Of a stretch of DNA of 64,000 nucleotides, positions 21,185 through 31,924 are shown piece after piece. A program made the position numbers and the translations under genes. Below the pieces are notes generated by a model. That model had not been told where the DNA came from. It saw only the letters and a program-made list of their open reading frames with translations, and ran no database searches. The stretch's first letter is position 1. Each line of letters begins with the position of its first letter. Origin of the DNA: Scilla litardierei. Lineage: Eukaryota > Streptophyta > Magnoliopsida > Asparagales > Asparagaceae. The stretch spans positions 276,327,043-276,391,042 of the forward strand of contig CM061142.1 in the NCBI GenBank assembly GCA_030789695.1, given 5' to 3'.

Positions 21185-22135
21185 GGTGATGACAAACCAA
21201 CATAAATAATAATAAAAAATAATAATTCAAATGAAATTTACTTACTCCCCCTGCATTGATGACACGTTAATTCCAATTTAAACAAAAAAGATACGCATCA
21301 AGCAGACGAGTGAAGTATATTAAATGAGAATCGATTGTTGAATTATTGAAATACCAAATGAAGGTTATTGAAATATCGGATTTGAAAATCCATTTATATA
21401 TCTTAACTCCCCCTGAATCTAACACATCAAGTTAGATTCTTGGAGAAATGCTTTAAATTTTCATTTGGCACATCGTTATTATTATATCTATCCCCCTTTG
21501 GCATAAGCAAAAAGAGCGGGAGGATAACAACGACAACAACAATGGCCTCAAATTAAAAAGCACGGGAGTCGTAGAATACGACGAAGGTTCAAGTGACACC
21601 AAAGAGAAAAATATAAATTGAATCAAGGTGTGTCAAAGATACCAAAGTCGAAAAATCATAAAACGAAATCATCAAAACTCAAATCAATTTAACGGATTGA
21701 GTTATGGAATATACTTTCCAATATCAACATTTCTTGGTTAATTAGTGCATGGAAAACAATTCTATGTTTTCATAGAAGAAATTTCTATTAAACCAAGAGA
21801 ATATCGTCGAGCGACGAAATCAAACATCAGAGACATAAAAATTATACATTGCACAAAATAATGAAATGTCAACTGAGATATATATATATATATAATGCAT
21901 GAAGCAGAGTACATCACCGATACACACACCGACGATCGACAGATCGGGGCACAAAAATACATCATACATCATCACAAAAAAATACATCATGTCGGAATGC
22001 AAAATACATCAGCACAGATATCAAAACAAAACATCAAAATGATCCAAAATACATAGCCACCCACACTATCCTACCCAACATCTCTCACAACTAGATATAT
22101 CATCCAATGAGTATCAGGAGAGGCCTCGAAGAAAC
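21185..22135 (-). other. Non-coding region between env-like ORF and PPT of D
   Basis: AT-rich, with a TA dinucleotide run at about 21878-21893. I see no credible gene. Further purine runs occur, such as CAAAGGGGGATAG on the minus strand near 21490-21500, a second PPT-like tract. Confidence 0.6.
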
Positions 22136-23827
22136 TCAAGAGGGAGCGGGAGGATCAGAAGCAACTGCAGGCTCAGCAGGAGCAGAGGAGGTGACTGGAT
22201 CAGCAAGAACGTCCGAAGGATCAGCAGGAGCGACGACTGAAGTGGCAACCACTGAAGCAGCAACCGTAGTGGCCTCGGGAGCACCAGTCGGAGTATCCAC
22301 CACAGGAGTGGTGGCAACAGGTGTGCTCTCGGGGGAACCAGCAGACGTAGCAGCAACAGCAGCACCGGAAGAGGTATCACCAGCAGCAGCAGTACCAGCA
22401 GAAGTGCCCTCGGGGGCACGAGTCGAAGCACAACAAAGCTCCTCAATGTCCTCCTCAGCCATCTCATCTAACTCCTCATCCTTAGACACGGAAGGAGGAA
22501 GCTCAACACCCATCTGACGAGCCATACGGCAGACTACCTCCTCGGTACGAGCCAAGCGGGACTCGTGACGAAGAAGTATCCGGACGACATCATCAAGGGT
22601 GGCAACGGGAGTAGCAGAGGCACTGGCAGAGGCAGGGGCAGACGCTGAAGGTGTCGTCCTCTGAACGTGACGAAGCGCCGCAAGAGATTTCTTGACGGCC
22701 GTCGCATTCAGGGGAGGACCAAGGGGACGCTCATCGTCACGAGGCAACGTGACACGAAAATGACGAAATACGAGGGTCAATAAGCAAGGAAATGGGATAT
22801 GAGCCGATTTATTGGACTTGCGAATACACTCGAAAGAATCAATCTTATCGAGTATAATGCGAGCCCAATTAATCGAGCTCCCCATGAAGATCGCATAGAT
22901 AAGCTTCAAAAATGGCTGGGATGGTAAAGATGAGGAGCCGTACTTGGGAAGCAAGCACGACTTCAGAATCAGATTTAGGACCCATGCATTAGGCTTGAAT
23001 GATTTAGATGGCACGCCAATCATGGCAGGAGGGATCTGATGGAAAATCTCTGAAAGGATGGTCTGATCAAGAGAAGAAATATCGTCAACCGAGATATCAG
23101 AGGGAAGAAGGCCAGACGAAGAGATACCCAAAATCTCTCCTAAGATTTCCGTAGTGAGGACTATAGGAGCCCCCAAAACGGTCGTCTCAACAGAGTGGGT
23201 CTGATCGTACTGACCCCGGATCCTATTCACATAGAAAAGCTTCACTAATCTAGGGTAGGGGTGAGGATTCGCCTTCGGGTCAAATCGAAGGTAATCGAGG
23301 AGACCCGACGACGAGAGAAGATCAGCTAACCCTATAAAGTCGCTAAACTGGATGAAATGCTCCAGAAGCAGAGGGCAATGTTTGATACGGTTGTACGCCG
23401 CGAGACACATAGGGTCGTCGCGACACAACGAAATATCGACACCGCCCACCGGCAACGGACCCTTTCCCTTAGGCTTTCGGGTAGACGTACGAGGGTGGGT
23501 GCTAGACTCGGGATGGATAGGAGGAGTGGGTTCCCTATGAGTCTCGGTCTCGGGGTTATACTCCGTATCGGAATCGGTAGGAGTATGGAACGAAGAAGGA
23601 GAGGCAAGAATTTTGGCCTTGGGCTTAGGCTTGGGTTTGGGTTTCGGTTGACCTCTAGGTTTAGCGGTCGTCGTCCTCTTCTTCTTGAGAGGAGGCGAAG
23701 ACAACGAATGATGGGTGGTCTTGGCTCGACGTTTCGGAGGGGTTGGATGCTCGGGATCCGAAGGGTTTGGATCAACGGTCATCGGAGAGGGGCTAGACGG
23801 AGTGATCGGAAAACGTGTTCTTGCCAT
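22136..23827 (-). CDS. Env-like / plant transposon protein of element D (563 aa)
   Basis: I chose the ATG at 23827 (MARTRFPITP), a basic start typical of these proteins; the frame is also open 138 bp upstream. A basic region with nuclear-localisation-like runs (PPKRRAK, LKKKRTT) and a Lys-Pro repeat (KPKPKPKPKPK) fills about residues 20-80. The folded part, about residues 130-380, contains LVKLFYVNRIRGQYD and LGAPIVLTTEILGEILGI, the pattern of the plant transposon / ATHILA ORF-1-like family. The C-terminal 120 residues are Ala/Thr/Ser/Pro-rich. Sireviruses often carry an env-like ORF here. I see no convincing signal peptide or membrane helix after the chosen start, so a role in membranes is not supported. 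It is intact, and a palindrome array precedes it. Confidence 0.75.
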   Translation of the reverse strand: MARTRFPITPSSPSPMTVDPNPSDPEHPTPPKRRAKTTHHSLSSPPLKKKRTTTAKPRGQPKPKPKPKPKAKILASPSSFHTPTDSDTEYNPETETHREPTPPIHPESSTHPRTSTRKPKGKGPLPVGGVDISLCRDDPMCLAAYNRIKHCPLLLEHFIQFSDFIGLADLLSSSGLLDYLRFDPKANPHPYPRLVKLFYVNRIRGQYDQTHSVETTVLGAPIVLTTEILGEILGISSSGLLPSDISVDDISSLDQTILSEIFHQIPPAMIGVPSKSFKPNAWVLNLILKSCLLPKYGSSSLPSQPFLKLIYAIFMGSSINWARIILDKIDSFECIRKSNKSAHIPFPCLLTLVFRHFRVTLPRDDERPLGPPLNATAVKKSLAALRHVQRTTPSASAPASASASATPVATLDDVVRILLRHESRLARTEEVVCRMARQMGVELPPSVSKDEELDEMAEEDIEELCCASTRAPEGTSAGTAAAGDTSSGAAVAATSAGSPESTPVATTPVVDTPTGAPEATTVAASVVATSVVAPADPSDVLADPVTSSAPAEPAVASDPPAPS

Positions 23828-24040
23828 AGTCGAAGCAAGACACTGGACAAGGAGATCAAACGAAGAAGCCCTAGCCGAAAAATAGATAAACCCTAAGAAC
23901 CCTAAAAACCGAGCAAGCCCTAGCTCTAGGAAAGGAAATCTAACGCTAGAAGGAGAAGAGATCACCTAGAAGGAGGGACCGACGGTAGAGATCGACGGAG
24001 ACGGCCGGAAAATGGCCGGAGAACGATCGGAAGTCGAGGG

Positions 24041-24046
24041 TTTTAA
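24041..24046 (-). promoter_or_regulatory. Weak TATA-like site before D env-like ORF
   Basis: TTAAAA on the minus strand between the palindrome array (24082-24356) and the env-like start at 23827. A weak match, listed because A and E have better TATA boxes at the same place. Confidence 0.25.
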
Positions 24047-24081
24047 GGGAGGACGGGGTTTCGAGCTGGAGGAAAAGAAAA

Positions 24082-24356
24082 TCAACCGACTAAAGTGAGA
24101 ATTAATCGGTTTAGATTGAGTTTAAGTCGGTCGAAATCGCAAAAGACCAAACAGTCCCTGGCACAACTAGTCGGTCACAGTTCAAGCACTGACCGACTAG
24201 ATCACGATCTAGTCGGTCGGTCAATGAGCTTGAACCGACTAGTTGTAAACAGTGGCTGAATCAAAGATATACTGCCAAGATTTAGTCGGTCTGCGTTCAT
24301 TTACTGACCGACTAGTTCTCAATCTAGTCGGTCGGTCACTGAACATGAACCGACTA
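24082..24356. repeat. ACTAGTCGGTC palindrome array between pol and env-like ORF of D
   Basis: Two full units plus a degenerate one, of the same type as the LTR array of D, in the same sense. It lies about 240 bp downstream of the pol stop and 250 bp upstream of the env-like ATG. Confidence 0.88.
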
Positions 24357-24598
24357 AAGAGTTAAAAATTTGAAAATCAATTTCTCTCCACAATACGCTT
24401 GGACGATATATCTCAAAACTCTCAATAATCATCTAAACTACCCCATTAAACATCGAAAACTCAAAATTTGACGATTACGCACAAATCGAACGAAAAATCA
24501 AAATGTCACATAAATTCCCGAAAAATCCAATAATTCTAGCATGAAAGAGATATTGCCAAATATAATAGCATGCAAAATTATTGAATGAAACATGAATC

Positions 24599-27500
24599 CT
24601 ATATCTCGGATTCACCCATAATCCCCAATTCTCGACGCAACCGCACAAAGGAGTCCTCCTTTAGGGGTTTCGTGAAAATATCGGCGATTTGCTTTTGGGT
24701 TTCAACGTACACTAAAATGATGTCCTTTTTAGCAACATGATCCTCTAAAAAGTGGTGGCGGACATCTATGTGTTTCGAACGGGAATGGTGTACCGGGTTC
24801 TTGGAAAGACATATTGCACTTTGGTTGTCAACCATGATAGGGCAAGTATCACAATTTATACCAAAGTCTTTAAGTGTGTGTCTCATCCAAAGAACTTGAG
24901 CACACGCGGCACCGGTGGCAATATATTCCGCCTCGGTGGTTGAAAGTGATACGGAATTTTGCTTCTTAGAAAACCAAGAGACAAGAGAATTTCCTATAAA
25001 ATGGCAAGTGCCACTAGTACTTTTCCTGTCGGATTTGCATCCCGCATAATCGGCATCACTATATGAGATTAACTCATATGTGCTAGATTTTGGATAAAGT
25101 AATCCAAAATCTAAAGTGTAACTTAGATAGCGAAAAATACGCTTTACCTCTACTAAGTGAGATTCCTTAGGTTGAGATTGATAACGAGCACATACGCATA
25201 CAGCGAACATAATATCGGGCCTACTTGCGGTAAGATAAAGCAAACTACCTATCATACCTCGATATAGACGAATGTCTACATCCTTACCGCCTGTATCCTT
25301 GTCAAGATGCGTAGTCGTGCTCATTGGAGTCTTTTTCCCGGAAGCACTCTCCATTCCAAATCGCTTTAGCAACTCCACCGTATACTTCGTTTGGTGGATG
25401 AAGATTGCATCGTCCATTTGGAGAATTTGGAGACCTAAGAAATACTTGAGCTCACCTATGTGGCTCATCTCAAATTGTTCCTTCATAACATTAGAGAACT
25501 CTTTGCAAAGAGCAAAGTTAGTAGCACCGAAAATGATATCATCAACATATATTTGAACTAAAATTATATCATTATTCGCATGCTTAACAAAAAGTGTAGA
25601 ATCGGCTTCTCCCATTTTAAAATTCAAATCCAAAAGAAAATTCTTTAGGCGATCATACCAAGCTCGAGGAGCTTGTCTTAAGCCGTAAAGCGCTTTCTTT
25701 AGTTTAAAAACATGATTTGGAAATTTTTCATTTATGAAGCCCGGAGGTTGAGAAACGTAAACTTCCTCAAAAACATCTCCGTTTAAAAATGCACTTTTAA
25801 CATCCATTTGAAATAATTTAAAATCCTTATGGCATGCAAAAGAAAATAGTAATCTAATTGATTCTAATCTAGCTACCGGAGCGAAGGATTCTTCGAAATC
25901 AATACCTTCCTCTTGTCGATAGCCTTGAGCAACTAACCGAGCCTTGTTCCGGACGACGACTTGGTTTTCGTCGGTTTTGTTCTTGAAGATCCACTTTGTC
26001 CCTATGACGGTGTGGTTCTTCGATGGCAATGGAACAAGCTCCCAAACTTCATTTCTCTCGAATTGAATGAGCTCCTCATCCATGGCTAAGATCCAAGCGC
26101 TATCTTCGCATGCTTCATTAATATTCTTTGGCTCTATCGAGGAGGCAAAGGCACAATGAGCGAAGTAGTTCACTTGCGATCTCGTCTTGACACTATCATA
26201 GATATTGCCAATGACTTGCTCATGAGGATGGTCACGAACGGTATGAAGCCGTTTGGGAATACCTTGATCACTAGGAACATTCTCAACAACTTCGTTAGTT
26301 GGGTTAGTCTCAATAGAATCAATAGAATCATTAGACTTAGAATTATCAAATGAATCACATAAAACATCCATAGAATCATTATCATTTGAAATTCTAGTTG
26401 GAACAAATCCTTCATTAAAAGAGACATGAAGCGACTCCTCGATCGTTGAGGTTCGTTTGTTGAATATCCGGTAGGCTTTGCTACGCGAAGAATATCCAAC
26501 AAAAATCCCCTCATCGGATCTTGGATCGAATTTGTCCAAACTACCATACGTGTTCTTAATAAAACATTTCGAACCAAAAACACGAAAATGTTTAACTTGA
26601 GGCAACCTACCAAACAACAATTCATAACAAGTTTGTTTAGTGCCGGGCCTCAAAAGTATTCTATTAAACACATACCAAGCGGTGTGTACCGCTTCCGCCC
26701 AAAATTGATGGCCAAGTTGGCTATCATCAAGCATAGTGCGAGCACACTCCACTAGCGTCCTATTCTTTCTCTCAACTACACCATTTTGAGGAGGTGCACG
26801 AGGGAAAGAGAATGTGTGAGTAATACCAACTTCATCACAAAATGTCTCAAAAGACTCATTCTCAAATTCACCTCCATGATCACTACGAATAGTGACAATG
26901 GTGGTTCCTAAGAGATTTTGTACTTTCTTGACAAAAATTGTGAAGTTTTCAAAAGCTTCATTTTTATTACACAATGAAAATACCCATGTAAATCTTGAAT
27001 AGTCATCTACGATGACAAGTCCATATCTTGCATTTCCTAAGGAGGCAACTCTAGTTGGCCCAAATAAGTCTAGATGTAATAGCTCTAGTGGCCGTTTAGT
27101 AGAAATGCTTTTCTTAGGTTTAAATGAAGATTTAGGAAGCTTGCCACGTTGACAACAATCACAAAAACTTTTCTTTTCAAAAACAAGCTTCGGAAAACCT
27201 TTAATGGAATTTAATTTTGAAAGCTTATATAGTGTTCCAAAGTTCACATGTCCAAAGCGTCGATGCCATAAGTGTTGTTCACTTGTGTTGGCAACGAGAC
27301 ATTGTTCATATGACTTAGGAAGATCCAAAATATAAATATCTTTATGACGAGTGCCAGAAAATAATAATTTATCATTATCTTTTCTTAAAATATGACACAA
27401 TCCTTTCGCAAAGCTAACTTTGTAACCTTTGTCACAAAGTTGGCTTATTGAAATAAGATTATGATTTAAACCACTAACAAGATAAACATCACTAATTAGG

Positions 27501-27691
27501 GGTTTAGAAGGGTTACCCACTTTACCAACACCTATGATGGTTCCGCTCTCGTTGCCTCCAAATACAACGCGGTTTCCATTTGCTATGGGAACCACTCCGG
27601 AGAGCAAACTAGCGTCACCCGTCATGTGTTTTGAACACCCGCTATCGAGTATCCAATTTCCCTTGGAGCTAAATTTAAATTTGTTGCTCAT
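24599..27691 (-). CDS. pol: Pol polyprotein of element D (1030 aa)
   Basis: Domains in copia order. Protease: [14 protein letters not shown] near residue 13. Pre-integrase: LWHRRFGHV with a CDCCQRGK zinc motif, about 140-195. Integrase core: [17 protein letters not shown] and [10 protein letters not shown] supply the D-D-E triad. [31 protein letters not shown] and the YVDD catalytic box. RNase [30 protein letters not shown] and [13 protein letters not shown]. The frame is unbroken. Gag lies 78 bp upstream in another frame. A 59-bp GT-AG segment (27716-27774) could join the two by splicing, with eight more codons before this ATG; a frameshift or internal start are alternatives. Confidence 0.95.
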   Translation of the reverse strand: MSNKFKFSSKGNWILDSGCSKHMTGDASLLSGVVPIANGNRVVFGGNESGTIIGVGKVGNPSKPLISDVYLVSGLNHNLISISQLCDKGYKVSFAKGLCHILRKDNDKLLFSGTRHKDIYILDLPKSYEQCLVANTSEQHLWHRRFGHVNFGTLYKLSKLNSIKGFPKLVFEKKSFCDCCQRGKLPKSSFKPKKSISTKRPLELLHLDLFGPTRVASLGNARYGLVIVDDYSRFTWVFSLCNKNEAFENFTIFVKKVQNLLGTTIVTIRSDHGGEFENESFETFCDEVGITHTFSFPRAPPQNGVVERKNRTLVECARTMLDDSQLGHQFWAEAVHTAWYVFNRILLRPGTKQTCYELLFGRLPQVKHFRVFGSKCFIKNTYGSLDKFDPRSDEGIFVGYSSRSKAYRIFNKRTSTIEESLHVSFNEGFVPTRISNDNDSMDVLCDSFDNSKSNDSIDSIETNPTNEVVENVPSDQGIPKRLHTVRDHPHEQVIGNIYDSVKTRSQVNYFAHCAFASSIEPKNINEACEDSAWILAMDEELIQFERNEVWELVPLPSKNHTVIGTKWIFKNKTDENQVVVRNKARLVAQGYRQEEGIDFEESFAPVARLESIRLLFSFACHKDFKLFQMDVKSAFLNGDVFEEVYVSQPPGFINEKFPNHVFKLKKALYGLRQAPRAWYDRLKNFLLDLNFKMGEADSTLFVKHANNDIILVQIYVDDIIFGATNFALCKEFSNVMKEQFEMSHIGELKYFLGLQILQMDDAIFIHQTKYTVELLKRFGMESASGKKTPMSTTTHLDKDTGGKDVDIRLYRGMIGSLLYLTASRPDIMFAVCVCARYQSQPKESHLVEVKRIFRYLSYTLDFGLLYPKSSTYELISYSDADYAGCKSDRKSTSGTCHFIGNSLVSWFSKKQNSVSLSTTEAEYIATGAACAQVLWMRHTLKDFGINCDTCPIMVDNQSAICLSKNPVHHSRSKHIDVRHHFLEDHVAKKDIILVYVETQKQIADIFTKPLKEDSFVRLRRELGIMGESEI

Positions 27692-27715
27692 TTTCTTTTT
27701 CTTTTCCTTGAGTAC

Positions 27716-27774
27716 CTAAAGATAGAGAATTTCATATCATGGTACCCAAGGTCATTGGGTCCAAAAGATTAGAC
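27716..27774 (-). other. Intron-like segment between gag and pol of D (59 bp)
   Basis: On the minus strand it begins GTCTAATC, so the gag stop TAA is its fourth to sixth bases, and it ends CTATCTTTAG. Removal joins gag and pol in phase 0. It is short for a plant intron and splicing is unproven. Confidence 0.3.
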
Positions 27775-30018
27775 CTTTGGAAGCCAAGTCCAAGTGGACT
27801 TAGACTTCCCCACATAATTTCTACTATGCACAACATCTGAAAAATAAGCATTCATATACATTTGTTTTTCGTCCATGCTTGTGTCCTTTGGGCTCCAAAT
27901 TGTGAAAATCTTGGGAGCCCTCATCCTATTGGGTGCATGCATGCGACGTTGATTTCTACGTGATGCATGTTGTGGATAGGCATACGGGACATGATGGAAT
28001 GGTGCACGACGAGAATTATTCATACGATGAGGTGGCTGAACATATGCATGTGAGGGAACACGTGCGTGAGGGTGTCTCACATTGTGTGCACGTGCCCGAG
28101 AATGTGTTGCATAAAAATCATCATATGTGTGAGCCGGTGGAGTAGGACGTGTGTTCCTACGTGGCATGGTATTGGTGTACATATAAGCATGCCCCTTCTT
28201 TGGAGATCCACCCAAAGTGGGTTTCTTTCCGAAAGAGGGTGTGGACGAGGTGGAAGCACCGTTGGTAGATGAACTACCAATAGAGTGTTTGCTCCCACTC
28301 GTTGAGGCTTCGGAAGTTGGCCTTACAAAAGTAGTGACCGACTTGGATGAATTTCCCATCATATACCCCAAGCCAATGTGGTGTTTGGCCGGAAGTAAGT
28401 CTTTTAGGATATTATCCAAGTGGCCCTTACCCTTGTTGAATTTGTTGATTCGGCCCAATGTGTCCTCATATTTCTCTTTGAGAGAACGCAAAGAAATATC
28501 CAAAGTGGATATTTGCGATGTGAGCACATAAACACGAGATTTAAGATTCTCGTTCTCAATACTGAAAGTCGAGTTTTGAGAAGTTAAATCCGCTATCTTA
28601 TGTTCTTCCGCATCCTCAATGCTAACATGTTCAAGTTTAGATTTGAGATTAACAATCTCATTTCTTAACTCTTCAACAACGGTGTCGTTGTTGGTGATGA
28701 TAGTCTTAGGCGATGTTTGAATGCTAGCTAGGTCATCTTTTACTTTAGTATATCTATTTACTAATTTAGTGTATTTTGACCAAAGTTGAGAGTTAGCATT
28801 CCTAATATCGTCCATGGTTACCTCATTGCTTTCGTCATCACTATCATCGGAAGAGGAGGATCCTTGATCGTGCTCCTCTCTTGCCATGAAGCACATGTGT
28901 GCTTGCTCCACGTTCTCATCGTCCGACTCTCCGCTTGAAGAATCCTCGGAGTCGGTGAATGTTGCTCCGACAAGTCCCTTCTTGTACCCCTTTTTGTACT
29001 TCTTGGACTTATCGAATTTTGGCGCCTTCCACTTCTCCTTTTGTTTGTTGAGAGGACACTCCGCTTTCATGTGTCCTGGCTTATTGCACTTGAAACACAA
29101 AGGAGAGGAAGAAGCGTTAGAAGAACCAAATTTAGCTTTGTTCTTGAAGTTACCTTTTCGGAAGAAACGGTTGAACTTCTTGGCCATGAGTGCCATGGAC
29201 TCCAAGTCCAACTCGTTTTCCGAGTCTTCATCATCGGTTGATGTGGATGTGGATGGAGCGGCTTTGAAAGCAATAGCCTTCTTCTTTGGCTCGTCTTGCT
29301 TTAGGTAGGACTTCATCTTTTCCTGCAATTTGAGCTTGCTATCCTTGCGTACCTCGTATGACATTAAAGTACACATTAGTTGAACTACGGTGTACTTGTT
29401 CATGTCATTACCTTCCTCGATGGCGAAGGTGCGCTTTTCCCAAGAAGAAGGAAGTCCTTCGATAAGCTTCGAACACTTCTCCTTTTGGGTGTAGGATTTG
29501 CCAAGAGCCTCTAACTCGTTTATGATGTCGACGAAGCGAGCGTAATACTCCTTCATCTTCTCGCCCTGTTGCATATGAAACATTTCGTAATCTTTGTTTA
29601 CAACTACGAGTTTAGAGTCTCTTACCCGACTCGTCCCTTCATGTAGAATGAGGAGGGAGTTCCAAATTTGATATGCACTCTTACATGTGCATATCTTATT
29701 GAAGTCCTCGGGCTCCAATGCGCATTGCAAGGCGTTCATCGCCTTGGCATTGCTTACCTCCGCGGCGACCTCCGCGGTAGTCCATTTCTCAAAATCTTCT
29801 TCTTCGGGCTCGATGTATTCCTTCATTGTGGTCCTCCATAAGGATGCACTCCGGAGGAAGGTTTCCATCCGGCATTTCCAGTACCCATAGTTGGTACCGT
29901 TGAAGAATGGAGGCCTCGTAGAGGAATGTCCTTCCATCACCGAAGATGCTCCTTCACGGTTCCTGACGGTGTCATAGTTGGAAGGTGGACGCACGGTCTT
30001 GTTTTCGTTGGCAGACAT
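27769..30018 (-). CDS. gag: Gag of element D (749 aa)
   Basis: The start ATG at 30018 is 11 bases from the primer site. The N-terminal copia gag domain includes RPPFFNGTNYGYWKCRME, KTMKEYI-like and NALQCALEPEDFNKI blocks, then EGTSRVRDSKL and YARFVDIINELEALGKSY. The zinc knuckle CFKCNKPGHMKAEC is complete, at about residue 310. An Asp/Ser-rich stretch, a coiled-coil-like region (about 430-540) and a His/Arg/Pro-rich tail follow; long gag tails are usual in Sireviruses. It forms the particle and binds RNA. The frame is fully open and ends with a TAA just inside the candidate intron. Confidence 0.93.
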   Translation of the reverse strand: MSANENKTVRPPSNYDTVRNREGASSVMEGHSSTRPPFFNGTNYGYWKCRMETFLRSASLWRTTMKEYIEPEEEDFEKWTTAEVAAEVSNAKAMNALQCALEPEDFNKICTCKSAYQIWNSLLILHEGTSRVRDSKLVVVNKDYEMFHMQQGEKMKEYYARFVDIINELEALGKSYTQKEKCSKLIEGLPSSWEKRTFAIEEGNDMNKYTVVQLMCTLMSYEVRKDSKLKLQEKMKSYLKQDEPKKKAIAFKAAPSTSTSTDDEDSENELDLESMALMAKKFNRFFRKGNFKNKAKFGSSNASSSPLCFKCNKPGHMKAECPLNKQKEKWKAPKFDKSKKYKKGYKKGLVGATFTDSEDSSSGESDDENVEQAHMCFMAREEHDQGSSSSDDSDDESNEVTMDDIRNANSQLWSKYTKLVNRYTKVKDDLASIQTSPKTIITNNDTVVEELRNEIVNLKSKLEHVSIEDAEEHKIADLTSQNSTFSIENENLKSRVYVLTSQISTLDISLRSLKEKYEDTLGRINKFNKGKGHLDNILKDLLPAKHHIGLGYMMGNSSKSVTTFVRPTSEASTSGSKHSIGSSSTNGASTSSTPSFGKKPTLGGSPKKGHAYMYTNTMPRRNTRPTPPAHTYDDFYATHSRARAHNVRHPHARVPSHAYVQPPHRMNNSRRAPFHHVPYAYPQHASRRNQRRMHAPNRMRAPKIFTIWSPKDTSMDEKQMYMNAYFSDVVHSRNYVGKSKSTWTWLPKV

Positions 30019-30029
30019 AGCTTAGTATC

Positions 30030-30043
30030 TGGCTCTGATACCA
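30030..30043 (-). promoter_or_regulatory. Primer binding site of element D (tRNA-iMet)
   Basis: Minus strand TGGTATCAGAGCCA, a perfect complement of the initiator tRNA-Met 3' end, two bases from the LTR end at 30046. Confidence 0.95.
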
Positions 30044-30779
30044 AATGTAATGCCCTATAAGCTACTGCACAAGTACTAGAGGGGGGGTGAATAGTACTTT
30101 AAAATAATAAGGAGTATAATTCCAAATTAAAATGCAAACAACTACCAAATCAATTTGCGGAAGCTTAAATTGAATGACAACACAAAATTAACAACGCTAA
30201 CAAGAGATGTTACTAGGTTCGGATCCACCCAAGTCTCCCCGACTTGTTCCCGGTGATCCTACGTCCCAACCACCCGGATCCCCTCCGGATACTTGAGTTA
30301 GAAACCCTAACTCAAGATTTCCACTATGAAATACTTGTGAAAAAAACTCCACAAGTCAAATCATACAAAATGTATTTTGTGACTCCCACAACCCGGGATC
30401 ACAACCACACTCTCACAACCGAGAGTGAAACTTACAAATCAAATATGAAATGAAATAAAGAAACTTCTTACCGAACAAAATACCTTTGCCTTGAGTATTG
30501 CTTACGAATTAGGGCAAGGATGATTTTGAGGAAGAAGTGGCACCAAACCCTAGCTCCAAGATGTAGATCAGCGATGGAGAGCTTTGGGGATGTTGGTGAC
30601 CTAGAATCAAGCACTTGGCTTGGAAGGCTTCACACTCAATGAATCTCTCTTTGGAAGTAAGAGTTAGGAGAGATTATTGAATGGAGGGAATGAGCTTTGA
30701 ATGAGCTTGGATTGATTTCTCTTGAACTCTAAACTTGCATTAATATCAGCCTTGGCAGCAATGAATGCAGCCCAACAAG

Positions 30780-30787
30780 TATATATA
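30780..30787 (-). promoter_or_regulatory. TATA box of D 5' LTR
   Basis: TATATATA on the minus strand, about 60 bp downstream in element sense of the palindrome array. This copy would drive the element transcript. Confidence 0.6.
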
Positions 30788-30850
30788 GGATAGAGGAGAG
30801 AGAGAGAGAAAAACGTTTCAATTAAAGCTCCAACGGCTCTTTTCTGAACC

Positions 30851-31518
30851 CAACTAGTCGGTCAAAGAACAACCACCGACCGACTAGTTCATCAACTAGT
30901 CGGTCGGTCAATTAACGTAAACCGACTAATGAGTAAACTGAGAAAAGATCAAAGTACAGACTAAGGAACTAGTCGGTCTAAGAAGAGTAGCTGACCGACT
31001 AGTTTCACGACTAGTCGGTCGGTTACTCAACGTGGACCGACTAACAGATAAAACTGAAGTCTGAGAAGAATTAGACTTAGTCGGTCCAAGAACAAATGTT
31101 GACCGACTAATTCACCAACTAGTCGGTCACCAAATGAACATAGACCGACTAACGATAAACAGTAAGTATGGTGAAAAATTTGGCATGTACAGTAAACTAA
31201 ACTAGTCGGTCCAAGAAGGAAAGTTGACCGACTAGTTCATCAACTAGTCGGTCGAACAATGAACACAGACCGACTAATGATAAACAGTAGCTCAAGCTCA
31301 AATGTGCATGTTCAGGGAAAGCTCAACTAGTCGGTCACAGAAGCATCACTGACCGACTAGTTCACAAACTAGTCGGTCGGTGAGTCAACTTAGACCGACT
31401 AACTGTAAACAGTAAAGAGCTAAGAAAGAACTGACTGAAACTAGTCGGTCCAAGAAGCTTGGCTGACCGACTAGATCACCATCTAGTCGGTCAGTTCTTC
31501 TTCTTGAACCAACTAACA
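30851..31518. repeat. Six-unit ACTAGTCGGTC palindrome array in D 5' LTR
   Basis: Same array as 20102-20768, with one half-site restored (GTCGG here, GTCTG there). Confidence 0.92.
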
Positions 31519-31919
31519 TGCACAAGAAGTCCCGAATCGAAGCGCGAAGCTTCGGGAAGAATTGTATGGACTTCTACTAAGATCCTAGAGCTAAGATATG
31601 AGCGTTATGAAGAATTAAAACGTAAGACCTACTCAAGGCTTAACATTCTACGAAAGAAGCTTAAAGACTATTAAATAAACTTGACGTTACCGTCTTCAAT
31701 AGCTTCAATCGAATCTTCATGACTTCTAAATAGGTCCATAAGCTTCAACGAAGCTTTAGGCATACGATCACGTGCTTTGAGAAGTCTTGAGACGTCGTTA
31801 TTGATATTCATGTGAATTTGGCGACGATCTCCATAACTGCGCTCACAAAGTGTTAGTTCATATTATATTTATGTTTGTTCATCATCCAAAACCAAATCCG
31901 GGGAGTCCAATATCCAACA

Positions 31920-31924
31920 ACTAA
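31920..31924. other. Target site duplication of element D, right copy
   Basis: ACTAA, identical to 19290-19294; RT coding of element C resumes across it. Confidence 0.95.

Larger units (their letters stand above)
19295..31919 (-). mobile_element. Element D: complete Sirevirus-type Ty1/copia element with env-like ORF
   Basis: Minus-strand element of 12625 bp with LTRs of 1876 and 1874 bp, a tRNA-iMet primer site, gag, pol in copia order (protease-integrase-RT-RNase H), an env-like frame after pol, and a PPT of AAAAAGGGGGAGAA. The LTRs differ by about eight substitutions and one 2-bp indel by eye, and the target duplication ACTAA is perfect. All three long frames are open, so it is young and possibly autonomous. 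Confidence 0.95.
30046..31919 (-). mobile_element. 5' LTR of element D (1874 bp)
   Basis: About eight substitutions and a 2-bp difference in a GA tract from 19295-21170. Contains the TATA box at 30780-30787 and the palindrome array at 30851-31518. Confidence 0.95.

Noticed and set aside
23827..23965. Hydrophobic N-terminal extension of the D env-like ORF as a signal peptide
   Set aside because: The upstream ATG at 23965 gives a hydrophobic stretch, but the start at 23827 (MARTR) fits the family better. The extension is likely leader sequence, so I do not claim a secretion signal.
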